This document shows, piece after piece, positions 1 to 7,693 of a stretch of 64,000 nt of DNA. The notes under the pieces were generated by a model. That model was not told where the DNA came from and made no database searches. It worked only from the letters and a program-made list of their open reading frames with translations. The translations under genes were made by a program, and so were the position numbers. The DNA comes from Streptomyces canus (GTDB taxonomy: Bacteria > Actinomycetota > Actinomycetes > Streptomycetales > Streptomycetaceae), in contig NZ_KQ948659.1 in the NCBI RefSeq assembly GCF_001514145.1, positions 551,454-615,453 on the forward strand, in the 5' to 3' direction. Positions within the stretch are counted from its first letter, which is position 1. Every line of letters starts with the position of its first letter.

Positions 1-191
1 CGCGTGTCCTCCAACTCAACGTGGACGACGAGGAGTTGGAGCGACGACGGGCGGATTGGACACCGCCGCCCGCGCGGTACGAGCGCGGCTACGGCGCGCT
101 CTACAACGAACAGATCACCCAGGCCGACACCGGCTGCGACTTCGAGTTCCTCGCCCGCCCGGGCAGGGTCGCCGACCCGTACGCGAGCTGA
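1..191 (+). CDS. IlvD/Edd-family dehydratase, C-terminal fragment
   Basis: Only the last 62 codons lie in the window; the open frame enters from the left edge (first whole codon at base 3) and stops at 191. The residues VDDEELERRRADW followed by QADTGCDFEFL match the conserved tail of dihydroxy-acid/sugar-acid dehydratases, whose C-terminus ends in a glycine-tyrosine stretch and a QAD.GCDF motif. Members dehydrate 2,3-dihydroxy acids (branched-chain amino acid synthesis) or aldonic acids such as L-arabonate. Its position next to sugar transport and pectin genes favours a sugar-acid role by inference, but the active-site and iron-sulfur residues are outside the window, so substrate cannot be judged. 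Confidence 0.75.
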   Translation, partial: RVLQLNVDDEELERRRADWTPPPARYERGYGALYNEQITQADTGCDFEFLARPGRVADPYAS

Positions 192-256
192 ACCACGACC
201 CGCTTGCGCGGGCGGCACCATCGCACAGCACGACCTGGCACAACCCTGTGCAGAGA

Positions 257-268
257 GAAAGCGCTTCC
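257..268. promoter_or_regulatory. LacI-type operator-like palindrome upstream of sugar permeases
   Basis: GAAAGCGCTTCC contains the core AAGCGCTT, the central palindrome typical of LacI/CcpA-like operators. It lies in the 129-bp gap between the dehydratase and the first permease, 53 bp before the permease start. A closely matching site (GAAAGCGCTTTA) overlaps the promoter of the second carbohydrate operon at 46664, next to which a LacI regulator is encoded. No convincing -35/-10 pair is seen here, so the placement relative to a promoter is unknown. Confidence 0.45.
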
Positions 269-320
269 CGCACGACGAACGCACGTCGCACGTCCGACGT
301 ACTGAGAACGGAGAACAGTC

Positions 321-1256
321 ATGGCCCAAGCCGCAGCCGTGGCGAAACCGCCCGCGCCACCCCGGCGGCGCCGTGCCTCCGCCACGCCACGCAGACTGCC
401 GTATCTGCTGATCGCGCCGGCGGCCCTGCTGATGCTGGGCTTCATCGCCTACCCGGTCATCAGCGTCTTCTACTACAGCCTGCAGAACTACAACCCCACC
501 AAGCCGTGGCGGAACGGGTACGCGGGCTTCGACAACTTCGTCCAGATCTTCACCAAGGACCCTCAGTTCTGGGACACGCTGACCTTCAGCGCCAAGTGGG
601 TCTTCGTCGAGGTCGGACTCCAGCTGCTGTTCGGTCTGGCGCTCGCGCTGATCGTCAACCAGACCTTCGTGGGCCGGGGGCTGGGCCGCGCGATGGTCTT
701 CTCACCGTGGGCCGTCTCCGGAGTGCTGACCTCCGCGATCTGGGTGCTGCTCTACAACTCCCAGACCGGTATCACCCGTTACCTCGCCGACATGGGCATC
801 GGCTCCTACGGCACCAGCTGGCTGTCGGACACCTCCACCGTCTTCTCGGCGGCGGTCGTCGCCGACCTGTGGCGCGGTGTGCCCTTCTTCGCCATCCTGA
901 TCCTCGCCGACCTCCAGTCCGTCTCGAAGGACCTGTACGAGGCCGCCGAGGTCGACGGGGCCAGCCGCTTCAAGCAGTTCTGGCACATCACGCTGCCGCA
1001 CCTGAAGGACGCGATCATCCTGTCCACGCTGCTGCGCGCGGTGTGGGAGTTCAACAACGTCGACCTGCTCTACACGTTGACCGGCGGCGGCCCGGCGGGC
1101 GAGACGACCACGTTGCCGCTCTACATCGCCAACACCAGCGTCGACGCCCACAACTTCGGCTACGCGTCCGCCCTGACCACGGTCGCGTTCGTGATCCTGC
1201 TCTTCTGCTCGATGGTCTATCTGCGGCTGAGCAAGTTCGGAGGCGGTTCCAAGTGA
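321..1256 (+). CDS. Sugar ABC transporter permease, MalF/UgpA type
   Basis: A 311-residue inner-membrane permease of a carbohydrate importer. A basic, proline-rich N-terminus is followed by a first membrane segment around residues 25-50 and about five more segments. The cytoplasmic EAA loop (EAAEVDGASRFKQFWHITLP, about residues 212-231) is the ATPase docking site of this family. The start is the ATG at 321, preceded by a GGAGAA ribosome site. Its stop overlaps the GTG start of the second permease by four bases, so the two are translationally coupled and should form a heterodimer. The matching binding protein is probably the lipoprotein at 9741. No ATPase gene is nearby. Confidence 0.9.
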   Translation: MAQAAAVAKPPAPPRRRRASATPRRLPYLLIAPAALLMLGFIAYPVISVFYYSLQNYNPTKPWRNGYAGFDNFVQIFTKDPQFWDTLTFSAKWVFVEVGLQLLFGLALALIVNQTFVGRGLGRAMVFSPWAVSGVLTSAIWVLLYNSQTGITRYLADMGIGSYGTSWLSDTSTVFSAAVVADLWRGVPFFAILILADLQSVSKDLYEAAEVDGASRFKQFWHITLPHLKDAIILSTLLRAVWEFNNVDLLYTLTGGGPAGETTTLPLYIANTSVDAHNFGYASALTTVAFVILLFCSMVYLRLSKFGGGSK

Positions 1257-2149
1257 TCACCAAGGAGGCCACGGAGGTCGCCCCCGCGCCCGTGCGCGAG
1301 ACACCCGAACCGCCGCGCTCGGTCAAGCACCGCCGTTCCTGGGACGAGGTCCCGCGCTGGCAGATCTACACACCGCTGTCGATCTACCTCGTCTTCACGC
1401 TCATCCCCTTCTACTGGATCCTGCTCTTCGCGCTGCGACCGGCCGGCTCGACCTCGCTCGTACCCTGGCCGATCACCTTCGACCACTTCAAGAAGGTGTG
1501 GACGGAGCGGGCCTTCGGCACCTACTTCGAGAACAGCGTGTACGTCGGTCTCGCCACCCTGGTGATGACGACACTCGTCGCCCTGGCCGGCGGATACGCC
1601 CTCGCCCGCTTCGACTTCAAGGTCAAGAACGCGTTCATGCTGGCCCTGCTGTGCTCGCAGTTCGTGCCGGGTGCGCTGCTTCTGGTGCCGCTGTTCGAGA
1701 TCTTCGCCGAGCTGAAGATGATCAACTCGCTGGGCAGTGTCATCATCGCCGAGACGGTGTTCCAGCTGCCGCTGTCGATGATCCTGATCAGCAACTTCAT
1801 CAAGAACGTGCCGTACTCCCTCGAGGAGGCGGCCTGGGTCGACGGCTGCAACAGGATGACGGCCTTCCGGATCGTCGTCCTGCCGCTCCTGCGGCCCGGC
1901 CTGATCGCCGTCGGATCCTTCGCCTTCGTGCACTCCTGGAACCACTTCCTGTTCGCCCTGATGTTCCTCAACAACCAGAACAAGCAGACGATCCCGGTCG
2001 GCCTCAACACCCTGATGAGCGCGGACAGCGTCGACCTCGGCGCGCTGGCCGCCGGCGGCATCATCGCGGCCGTCCCCGTGGTGATCGTGTTCGCCTTCAT
2101 CCAGAAGTGGTTGATCACGGGCTTCAGCGCGGGGGCGGTGAAGGGATGA
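1253..2149 (+). CDS. Sugar ABC transporter permease, MalG/UgpE type
   Basis: A 298-residue second permease of the importer. The GTG at 1253 is chosen because it overlaps the previous stop as GTGA and follows a GGAGG-like site at 1240. After a hydrophilic N-terminus of about 40 residues there are six predicted membrane segments. The EAA loop reads EEAAWVDGCNRMTAFRIVVL and the C-terminus ends in the usual KW.I.GF..GAVKG pattern of MalG-type subunits. Frame continues open far upstream of the chosen start only because of the high GC content. The stop overlaps the next ATG (ATGA at 2146), which begins the odd small reading frames before the pectate lyase. Confidence 0.9.
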   Translation: MITKEATEVAPAPVRETPEPPRSVKHRRSWDEVPRWQIYTPLSIYLVFTLIPFYWILLFALRPAGSTSLVPWPITFDHFKKVWTERAFGTYFENSVYVGLATLVMTTLVALAGGYALARFDFKVKNAFMLALLCSQFVPGALLLVPLFEIFAELKMINSLGSVIIAETVFQLPLSMILISNFIKNVPYSLEEAAWVDGCNRMTAFRIVVLPLLRPGLIAVGSFAFVHSWNHFLFALMFLNNQNKQTIPVGLNTLMSADSVDLGALAAGGIIAAVPVVIVFAFIQKWLITGFSAGAVKG

Positions 2150-2364
2150 GACTCCGTCGGATCGCGGTGGGGGGCGTGGTGCTGGGCCTGATGGGAGTCG
2201 CCGTCCGGGCCGAGGGCCGTGCGGTGGGCCGGGTTCTCCTCGGTGTGAGTGGGGCCCGGGTGTCCGAGGCGGCGGACGTGGCGGTCGGCCGTGGTGGGAC
2301 CGCGGTGGCCGCGGGTGTGGGGCAGCGGTCGGACTGCGGCTCTGGTTCGGGGGTGAGGGCATGA
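2146..2364 (+). CDS. Small reading frame with signal-peptide-like start, repeat-derived
   Basis: A 72-codon open frame starting in an ATGA overlap with the permease stop and ending in another ATGA overlap at 2361. The first residues (MRLRRIAVGGVVLGLMG) look like a Sec signal peptide; the remainder is glycine/valine/arginine-rich and matches no family I know. The stretch GRAVGRVLLGV recurs in the next frame. It is best explained as the oldest, most diverged copy of the start region repeated before the pectate lyase. Whether a stable protein is made is unknown; it may serve only to carry ribosomes along the operon. Confidence 0.3.
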   Translation: MRLRRIAVGGVVLGLMGVAVRAEGRAVGRVLLGVSGARVSEAADVAVGRGGTAVAAGVGQRSDCGSGSGVRA

Positions 2365-2887
2365 GGTTCCGTCATGTCGAGCCCGATACAGGCGTGACGA
2401 GGCTCTGCCTCCGCGCCCGCGCCGGGGGTCGTGCGGTTGGCCGGGTTGTCCTCGGTGTGGGTGAGGGCCGGTTGTCCGGGGCGGTGGGCGTGGCCGGTGG
2501 CGGTCGGGTCCGGAGTGGCCGTGGCATGAGTATCCGTCATTTCGGGTTCGCGGCGGGCGTGGTGGGGCTTTCCGTCTCCGCCCGCGCCGGGGGTCGTGCG
2601 GTTGGCCGGGTTGTCCTCGGTGTGGGTGAGGGCCGGTTGTCCGGGGCGGTGGGCGTGGCCGGTGGCGGCCGGGTCCGGAGTGGCCGTGGCATGAGTATCC
2701 GTCATGTCGGGTTCGCGGCAGGCGTGGTGGGGCTTCCCGTCTCCGCCCGCGCAGGGGGTCGTGCCGTTGGCCGGGTTGTCCTCGGTGCGGGTGAGGCTCG
2801 GGTGTCCGCGGCGGTGGGTGCGGCCGTGGGCCGGGCCGCAGGTGTTCGGGATCAGTCGGTCTTCGGACCCGGCAGGGAGGTGAGGGC
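2361..2887 (+). repeat. Tandem repeat, 165-bp period, of a gene start region
   Basis: Three head-to-tail units begin at 2361, 2526 and 2691, with a fourth, more diverged start at 2146 and the genuine pectate-lyase start at 2888. The first two units share a long identical block from about 2410 to 2508 and 2575 to 2673. The last unit diverges in its second half. GGTGAGGGCATGAGG occurs both at the 2361 start and at the 2888 start, so each array end carries the same ribosome-site/start sequence. The region is markedly G-rich on the plus strand. Confidence 0.85.
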
Positions 2888-2891
2888 ATGA
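2361..2891 (+). CDS. Repeat-built reading frame of three 55-residue-like units
   Basis: A 176-codon frame linked by ATGA overlaps to the frames on both sides. It consists of three units starting at ATG 2361, 2526 and 2691; the first two are exactly 165 bp (55 codons) apart. Units 2 and 3 begin MSIRH.GFAAGVVGL..SARA, which resembles the real signal peptide of the following pectate lyase (MRVRHIALAAGMVGM). All carry GGRAVGRVVLG. Because the period is a multiple of three, the frame stays open when units are gained or lost. No known domain is present. It could be a translated leader or merely decaying duplications of the lyase start region. Confidence 0.35.
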   Translation: MRFRHVEPDTGVTRLCLRARAGGRAVGRVVLGVGEGRLSGAVGVAGGGRVRSGRGMSIRHFGFAAGVVGLSVSARAGGRAVGRVVLGVGEGRLSGAVGVAGGGRVRSGRGMSIRHVGFAAGVVGLPVSARAGGRAVGRVVLGAGEARVSAAVGAAVGRAAGVRDQSVFGPGREVRA

Positions 2892-4171
2892 GGGTGCGTC
2901 ATATCGCGCTCGCCGCAGGCATGGTGGGAATGTTCTGCCTCCCCGCCCACGCCGACGCCCGCGACATCAGCCGGGACACCCTGCCCGCGAACGACGGCTG
3001 GGCTTCCGCGGGAGAAGGCACCACCGGAGGCTCCGGCGCCGACGCGGCGCACGTCTACACCGTCACCGACCGGGCCGAGCTCGTCCGTGCCCTCGACGGC
3101 GGCAGCGCCACCCCGAAGATCATCAGGATCGCCGGAACCGTCGACGCCAACACCGACGACGACGGCGACCACCTGGACTGCGCCGACTACGCCACCGACG
3201 GTTACGGCCTGAAGAAGTACCTCGCCGCCTACGACCCCCGCACCTGGGGCGCCGCCAAGCCGAGCGGACCGCAGGAGGAGGCCCGCCAGGCGTCCGCGAA
3301 GAAGCAGGCCGAGCGGGTCGAGCTGCTCGTGGGATCCAACACCACGATCGTCGGACTGAGGGGAGCGGTCCTGAAGGGCGGCAGCCTTCAGGTCAGGAAC
3401 GCCACCAACGTCATCATCCGCAACCTCGACCTCCGCGACGCCTACGACTGCTTCCCCGTCTGGCAGCCCAACACCGGCGGCCTCGGCGACTGGAAGACCG
3501 CGTACGACACCATCTGGCTGACCGGCTCCACGCATGTGTGGGTCGACCACGTGACCCTGAGCGACAAGGGCCACCCCGACGCCGACGAGCCCACCTACTT
3601 CGCCCGCAACTACCTCCGCCACGACGGCCTGCTGGACATCACCAACGGCTCCGACCTGGTCACCGTCTCCTGGAGCAAGTTCGCCGACCACGACAAGGCG
3701 ATGCTCATCGGCAACAGCGACTCGGCCACCGGCGACCGCGGCAGGCTCCGGGTCACCCTGCACCACAACCAGTTCGAGTCCGTCGTCCAGCGCGCGCCTC
3801 GTGTCCGCTTCGGACAGGTGCACCTCTACAACAACCGCTACATCGCCAAGAACGACGACTACCGCTACTCCCTCGGCATCTCCACCGAGTCCGCCGTCCA
3901 CGCCGAGAACAACGCCTTCCACACCCCCGGCCACATAGAGGCGGCAGACCTCGTCAAGAGCTGGAACGGCAGCGCGCTGCACCAGACCGGCACCCTCTTC
4001 AACGGCTATCCGGTGGACCTGCTCGCCCTTTACAACGCCTACAACTCGGGCAGCGAGCGTGACCTCACGGCGGACGTCGGCTGGACGCCTACCCTGCACA
4101 CAAAGATCGACAGCGCCGAGGCGGCCGACCGAGCGGTGGCCCGCGGCGCGGGCGCAGGGAGGATCCCATGA
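2888..4171 (+). CDS. Secreted pectate lyase, PL1 family
   Basis: A 427-residue secreted enzyme expected to cleave polygalacturonate by beta-elimination. The signal peptide ends near AHA (about residue 22). The mature protein has the parallel beta-helix PL1 pattern: the early WASAGEGTTGG and VYTVTDRAEL stretch, VWVDHVTLSD near residue 218, a GLLDITNGSDLVTVSW segment, and RAPRVRFG near residue 301 containing the catalytic arginine and its partner. The ATG at 2888 overlaps the preceding frame as ATGA and has GGGAGGTGAGG upstream. Its stop overlaps the next gene as ATGA. A close paralogue lies at 12008 with the same N-terminal and C-terminal (GAGAGR) signatures. Confidence 0.92.
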   Translation: MRVRHIALAAGMVGMFCLPAHADARDISRDTLPANDGWASAGEGTTGGSGADAAHVYTVTDRAELVRALDGGSATPKIIRIAGTVDANTDDDGDHLDCADYATDGYGLKKYLAAYDPRTWGAAKPSGPQEEARQASAKKQAERVELLVGSNTTIVGLRGAVLKGGSLQVRNATNVIIRNLDLRDAYDCFPVWQPNTGGLGDWKTAYDTIWLTGSTHVWVDHVTLSDKGHPDADEPTYFARNYLRHDGLLDITNGSDLVTVSWSKFADHDKAMLIGNSDSATGDRGRLRVTLHHNQFESVVQRAPRVRFGQVHLYNNRYIAKNDDYRYSLGISTESAVHAENNAFHTPGHIEAADLVKSWNGSALHQTGTLFNGYPVDLLALYNAYNSGSERDLTADVGWTPTLHTKIDSAEAADRAVARGAGAGRIP

Positions 4172-5322
4172 GCACCGTAGACATCGTCCTGGCGGGCGCG
4201 CGCGGCCACGGCCGCTGGCACCTGGAGAACATCCGCCGGCTGCAGGACAAGGGGATCGTACGACTGGCGGGGATCTGCGAGCTGACCCCGCTGACCGGCG
4301 ACGAGATCCCCGAAGGCCTGGGGACGCCCGAGCAGTCCGCCGACTTCGGCGCGCTCCTCGACTCGACCGGCGCCCGGATCGCGGTGATCTGCACGCCGAT
4401 CCCGACCCACACGGACCTGGCACTCGCGGCGGCCTCCCGAGGAGTGCACATCCTCCTGGAGAAGCCCCCCGCCCCCTCGTACGCCGAGTTCCGCCGCATG
4501 GCCGACGGAGTCGCCGCGGCCGGTGTCGCCTGCCAGATCGGCTTCCAGTCGCTGGGCTCGCACGCCGTGCCCGCGATCCGCGAGCTCGTCGAGGAGGGAG
4601 CGATCGGCGAGGTGACCGGGATCGGCGGGGCCGGCGCCTGGGCGCGTGCCGAGGAGTACTACCGGCGTGCGCCCTGGGCGGGCAAGCGGCGGATGAACGG
4701 CGTCGACGTCATCGACGGAGCACTGACCAACCCGCTCGCGCACGCCGTCGCCACCGCGCTCGCCCTGGGCGACGCGAGCCGCGCCGAGGACGTCACCCGT
4801 ATCGAGACCGAGCTGCTGCGCGCGAACGACATCGAGTCCGACGACACCTCCTGCGTCCGCGTCACCACCTCGCACGGCCTCCAGGTGACCGTCGCCGTGA
4901 CCCTGTGCGCGGAGGACCCCGACGAGCCGTATGTCGTCGTGCACGGCGACCGCGGCCGGATCACCTACTGGTACAAGCAGGACCGCGTGCTGCTCCAGCG
5001 GGCCGGCCACGGCCCCGAGGAGTACGAGTACGGCCGCACCGACCTGCTGGAGAACCTGGTCGACCACGTCACCGACGGCGACGACCTGCTGGTCGTCCCG
5101 GACGCGACCGGCGCCTTCATGAAGGTCGTCGAAGCCATCCGGCTGGCCCCCGACCCGGCCCCGCTCCCGGCGACGTCCTGGCACCTGCTCCCCGACGAGA
5201 ACCGCCGGGTGGTCCCCGGCATCGACGGACTCGTCGCGGCCGCCGCCGACAGCCTCGCCCTCTACTCCGAGCTGGGCGCCGACTGGGCCCGGCCACATGT
5301 CGCGAACGAGGTGAGTACATGA
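4168..5322 (+). CDS. Gfo/Idh/MocA-family NAD(P)-dependent oxidoreductase
   Basis: A 384-residue cytoplasmic protein. The N-terminal Rossmann fold reads VDIVLAGARGHGRWHLENI, with the dinucleotide-binding glycines, followed by VICTPIPTHTDLAL and the family hallmark LLEKPPAPSYAEF (EKP, about residue 95). The second half would be the alpha/beta substrate domain. Such enzymes oxidise or reduce sugars and sugar acids. It is coupled by ATGA overlaps to the pectate lyase before it and to the DUF6807 gene after it; Gfo/Idh and DUF6807 genes often travel together, suggesting joint handling of an imported sugar. The actual substrate cannot be told from sequence. Confidence 0.88.
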   Translation: MSTVDIVLAGARGHGRWHLENIRRLQDKGIVRLAGICELTPLTGDEIPEGLGTPEQSADFGALLDSTGARIAVICTPIPTHTDLALAAASRGVHILLEKPPAPSYAEFRRMADGVAAAGVACQIGFQSLGSHAVPAIRELVEEGAIGEVTGIGGAGAWARAEEYYRRAPWAGKRRMNGVDVIDGALTNPLAHAVATALALGDASRAEDVTRIETELLRANDIESDDTSCVRVTTSHGLQVTVAVTLCAEDPDEPYVVVHGDRGRITYWYKQDRVLLQRAGHGPEEYEYGRTDLLENLVDHVTDGDDLLVVPDATGAFMKVVEAIRLAPDPAPLPATSWHLLPDENRRVVPGIDGLVAAAADSLALYSELGADWARPHVANEVST

Positions 5323-6164
5323 CGACCCCCGATTCCCCGGTCCTGCGTGTCGCGGGCCGCCCGGTCGGCCGCTACGTCACCCGGCCCGAGCTGCCCGCCC
5401 GGCTCTCCCCGCGCCCCTACCTGCACCCCGTCACCACCCTGGCCGGCACGGCTGTCACCGAACTCAGCCCGGCCGACCACATCCACCACCTCGGCGTCGG
5501 TGTAGCCGTTCCCGACGTCGAGGGGCACAACTTCTGGGGCGGGCGCACCTACGTCCGCGACCAGGGCCCGACCGAGCTCGACAACCACGGGGCCCAGCGC
5601 CACAACTCCTTCCAGCTCCGCGACCCGGACGGCTTCGTGGAGGAGCTGCGCTGGGTGGCCTCCGGAACCGAGCTGCTGCGGGAGCGCCGTACCGTCGCGG
5701 CCACCGAACTGACCGGCTCCGCCTGGGCGTTGGACTTCACCTTCTCGCTCACCAACGTCACCTCGGACCCCCTGTCGATCGGCAGCCCCGCGACCAACGG
5801 CCGCCCGGGTGCGGCCTACGGCGGGTTCTTCTGGCGGGCCCGGAAGGAACAGGACGCGCCGGACGTCTTCACCGTCGACCGCGAGGGCGAGGACGCGATC
5901 CACGGCACCCGCGCCGACTGGGTCGCCCTCACCGGCGCCACCTGGACGCTCGTCTTCGCCGGGGCCACCGAACAGACCCGCCGCGACCCGTGGTTCGTGC
6001 GCGCCGACGAGTACCCGGGCGTCGGATCCTCGCTGGCTTACGACTCAAGGCTGCCCATCCCGCCCGGCGAGACCGTCGTACGCCGGATCGTCACCGTCGT
6101 GGCCGACGGGCGCCTGCCCCGGCTCGAAGCGGCGGCCCTGGTACGGAAGGCGGTCAGCCAGTGA
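5319..6164 (+). CDS. DUF6807 (PmoA-like) family protein
   Basis: A 281-residue protein without signal peptide. Conserved features are LSPADHIHHLGVGVAVPDVE, with its histidine cluster near residues 53-57, then FWGGRTYV and a later GAAYGGFFWRA segment, typical of the family annotated as methane oxygenase PmoA, a name that does not describe its role here. The fold is expected to resemble beta-sandwich sugar-binding or mutarotase-like proteins. The ATG at 5319 overlaps the previous stop as ATGA and is preceded by GAGGTG; the stop overlaps the GTG of the GH43 gene. The neighbourhood points to sugar metabolism; the biochemical function is not established. Confidence 0.75.
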   Translation: MTTPDSPVLRVAGRPVGRYVTRPELPARLSPRPYLHPVTTLAGTAVTELSPADHIHHLGVGVAVPDVEGHNFWGGRTYVRDQGPTELDNHGAQRHNSFQLRDPDGFVEELRWVASGTELLRERRTVAATELTGSAWALDFTFSLTNVTSDPLSIGSPATNGRPGAAYGGFFWRARKEQDAPDVFTVDREGEDAIHGTRADWVALTGATWTLVFAGATEQTRRDPWFVRADEYPGVGSSLAYDSRLPIPPGETVVRRIVTVVADGRLPRLEAAALVRKAVSQ

Positions 6165-7660
6165 CGTACACGAATCCGATCCTGAACGCCGACTGGTCCG
6201 ACCCGGACGTGCTCCGCGTCGGCGACGACTTCTACCTCACCGCCTCCAGCTTCGGCCGGGTCCCCGGTCTGCCGCTGCTGCACTCCCGCGACCTGGTCAA
6301 CTGGACGCTGATCGGCCACGCCCTCCAACGCCTGGAGCCTGCGGGGGAGTTCACCAAGCCCCGGCACGACTGCGGGGTCTGGGCCCCGTCGCTGCGCCAC
6401 CACGACGAACGGTTCTGGATCTTCTGGGGCGACCCGGACCAAGGCATCTTCCAGATCAACGCCCCCGAGATCAGGGGCCCTTGGACCCGCCCGCACCTCG
6501 TCAAGTCGGGCAAGGGCCTGATCGACCCCTGCCCCCTGTGGGACGAGGAGACCGGCGAGGCCTATCTGGTGCACGCCTGGGCCAAGTCCCGCTCCGGCGT
6601 CAAGAACCGCCTCACCGGCCACCGCATGGACCTGGACGGCCGTGAACTCCTCGACGAGGGCAAGGTGATCGTCGACGGCGACCGGATCCCCGGCTGGTTC
6701 ACCCTCGAAGGCCCCAAGCTCTACCGGCACGACGGCTGGTTCTGGATTCTCGCTCCGGCCGGGGGAGTCGAGACCGGCTGGCAGGGTGCCTTCCGCTCAC
6801 GCGGGTTCTTCGGCCCGTACGAGGAGAAGGTCGTCCTGGAGCAGCGGGACACCGACGTCAACGGGCCGCACCAGGGCGGCTGGGTGCGCACCCCGGCCGG
6901 CCAGGACTGGTTCCTGCACTTCCAGCAGAAGGGCGCCTACGGCAGGGTCGTCCACCTCCAGCCGATGCGCTGGGGCGACGACGGTTGGCCGGTGCTCGGC
7001 GACGAGGGCGCCCCCGTCGCCGTACACGAGAAGCCCGACCTGCCGCCGCAGCCGGACGCGGCGCCCGCCACCGACGACGACTTCCCCGGCGGACGCTTCG
7101 GCCGCCAGTGGCAGTGGACCGCGAACCCGCAGCCCGGCTGGGCCACCCACCACTCGGGCGACGGGCTACGGCTCACCTGCGTCCGTTCGGCCGACGCGCA
7201 CGACCTGCGCAAACTGCCGAACGTCCTCACCCAGCGGCTGCCCGGCACACCATCGGCGGTCGAGGTGGAACTGCGACTGCACAGCGAGGAGCCGGGGGCT
7301 CGCGCCGGACTCGCCGTCCTGGGCGATGCCTTCAGCTGGATCGGGCTCCAGCGCGGGGCCGACGGGAGCGTCCATCTCGTGCACCGGTTCGCCGAGGGCG
7401 TCGCCGAGCAGGAGCGGGACGCCGACCATCCGAGGCTGTCACCCACGGGACGGGCACGGTTGCGGATCGAGATCGGCGCGGGCGCGCGCTGCCGGTTCTT
7501 CTTTGACGTCGGCGACGGCCTGCGCCCCAGCGGACCCGTCTTCGCCGCCACCCCGTGGCGCTGGGTCGGAGCCCTGCTCGGACTGTTCGCCCTCGCGCCC
7601 GTCGGAGGAGGACACGCCGGGGCGGCAACCTTCTCGCACTTCAGGATCGACCCCCTGTAA
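6161..7660 (+). CDS. Cytoplasmic glycoside hydrolase family 43 (beta-xylosidase/arabinofuranosidase type)
   Basis: A 499-residue enzyme with no signal peptide, hence probably acting on imported oligosaccharides. The N-terminal five-bladed propeller shows NPILNADWSDPDVLRV (general base aspartate), GLIDPCPLWDE near residue 120 (middle aspartate) and TLEGPKLYRHDGW near residue 182 (acid glutamate). From about residue 305 a second domain (FPGGRFGRQWQW onward) fits the beta-sandwich GH43 C2 domain. The GTG start at 6161 forms a GTGA overlap with the DUF6807 stop. Likely release of arabinose or xylose from pectin side-chain fragments; the exact linkage is inferred. Confidence 0.88.
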   Translation: MTYTNPILNADWSDPDVLRVGDDFYLTASSFGRVPGLPLLHSRDLVNWTLIGHALQRLEPAGEFTKPRHDCGVWAPSLRHHDERFWIFWGDPDQGIFQINAPEIRGPWTRPHLVKSGKGLIDPCPLWDEETGEAYLVHAWAKSRSGVKNRLTGHRMDLDGRELLDEGKVIVDGDRIPGWFTLEGPKLYRHDGWFWILAPAGGVETGWQGAFRSRGFFGPYEEKVVLEQRDTDVNGPHQGGWVRTPAGQDWFLHFQQKGAYGRVVHLQPMRWGDDGWPVLGDEGAPVAVHEKPDLPPQPDAAPATDDDFPGGRFGRQWQWTANPQPGWATHHSGDGLRLTCVRSADAHDLRKLPNVLTQRLPGTPSAVEVELRLHSEEPGARAGLAVLGDAFSWIGLQRGADGSVHLVHRFAEGVAEQERDADHPRLSPTGRARLRIEIGAGARCRFFFDVGDGLRPSGPVFAATPWRWVGALLGLFALAPVGGGHAGAATFSHFRIDPL

Positions 7661-7693
7661 CGCACCGAACCCGTACGCCTGTTGGGAGCCGCA

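Noticed and set aside
56..1252. Long open frame continuous with the second permease, upstream of its GTG start
   Set aside because: It overlaps the whole first permease in another frame, has arginine/proline-rich shadow composition and no family motifs; the GTGA overlap start fits the protein.
2361..2887. CRISPR-like repeat array
   Set aside because: Units are 165 bp, nearly identical over most of their length, and carry start codons; there are no short repeats with unique spacers and no cas genes.
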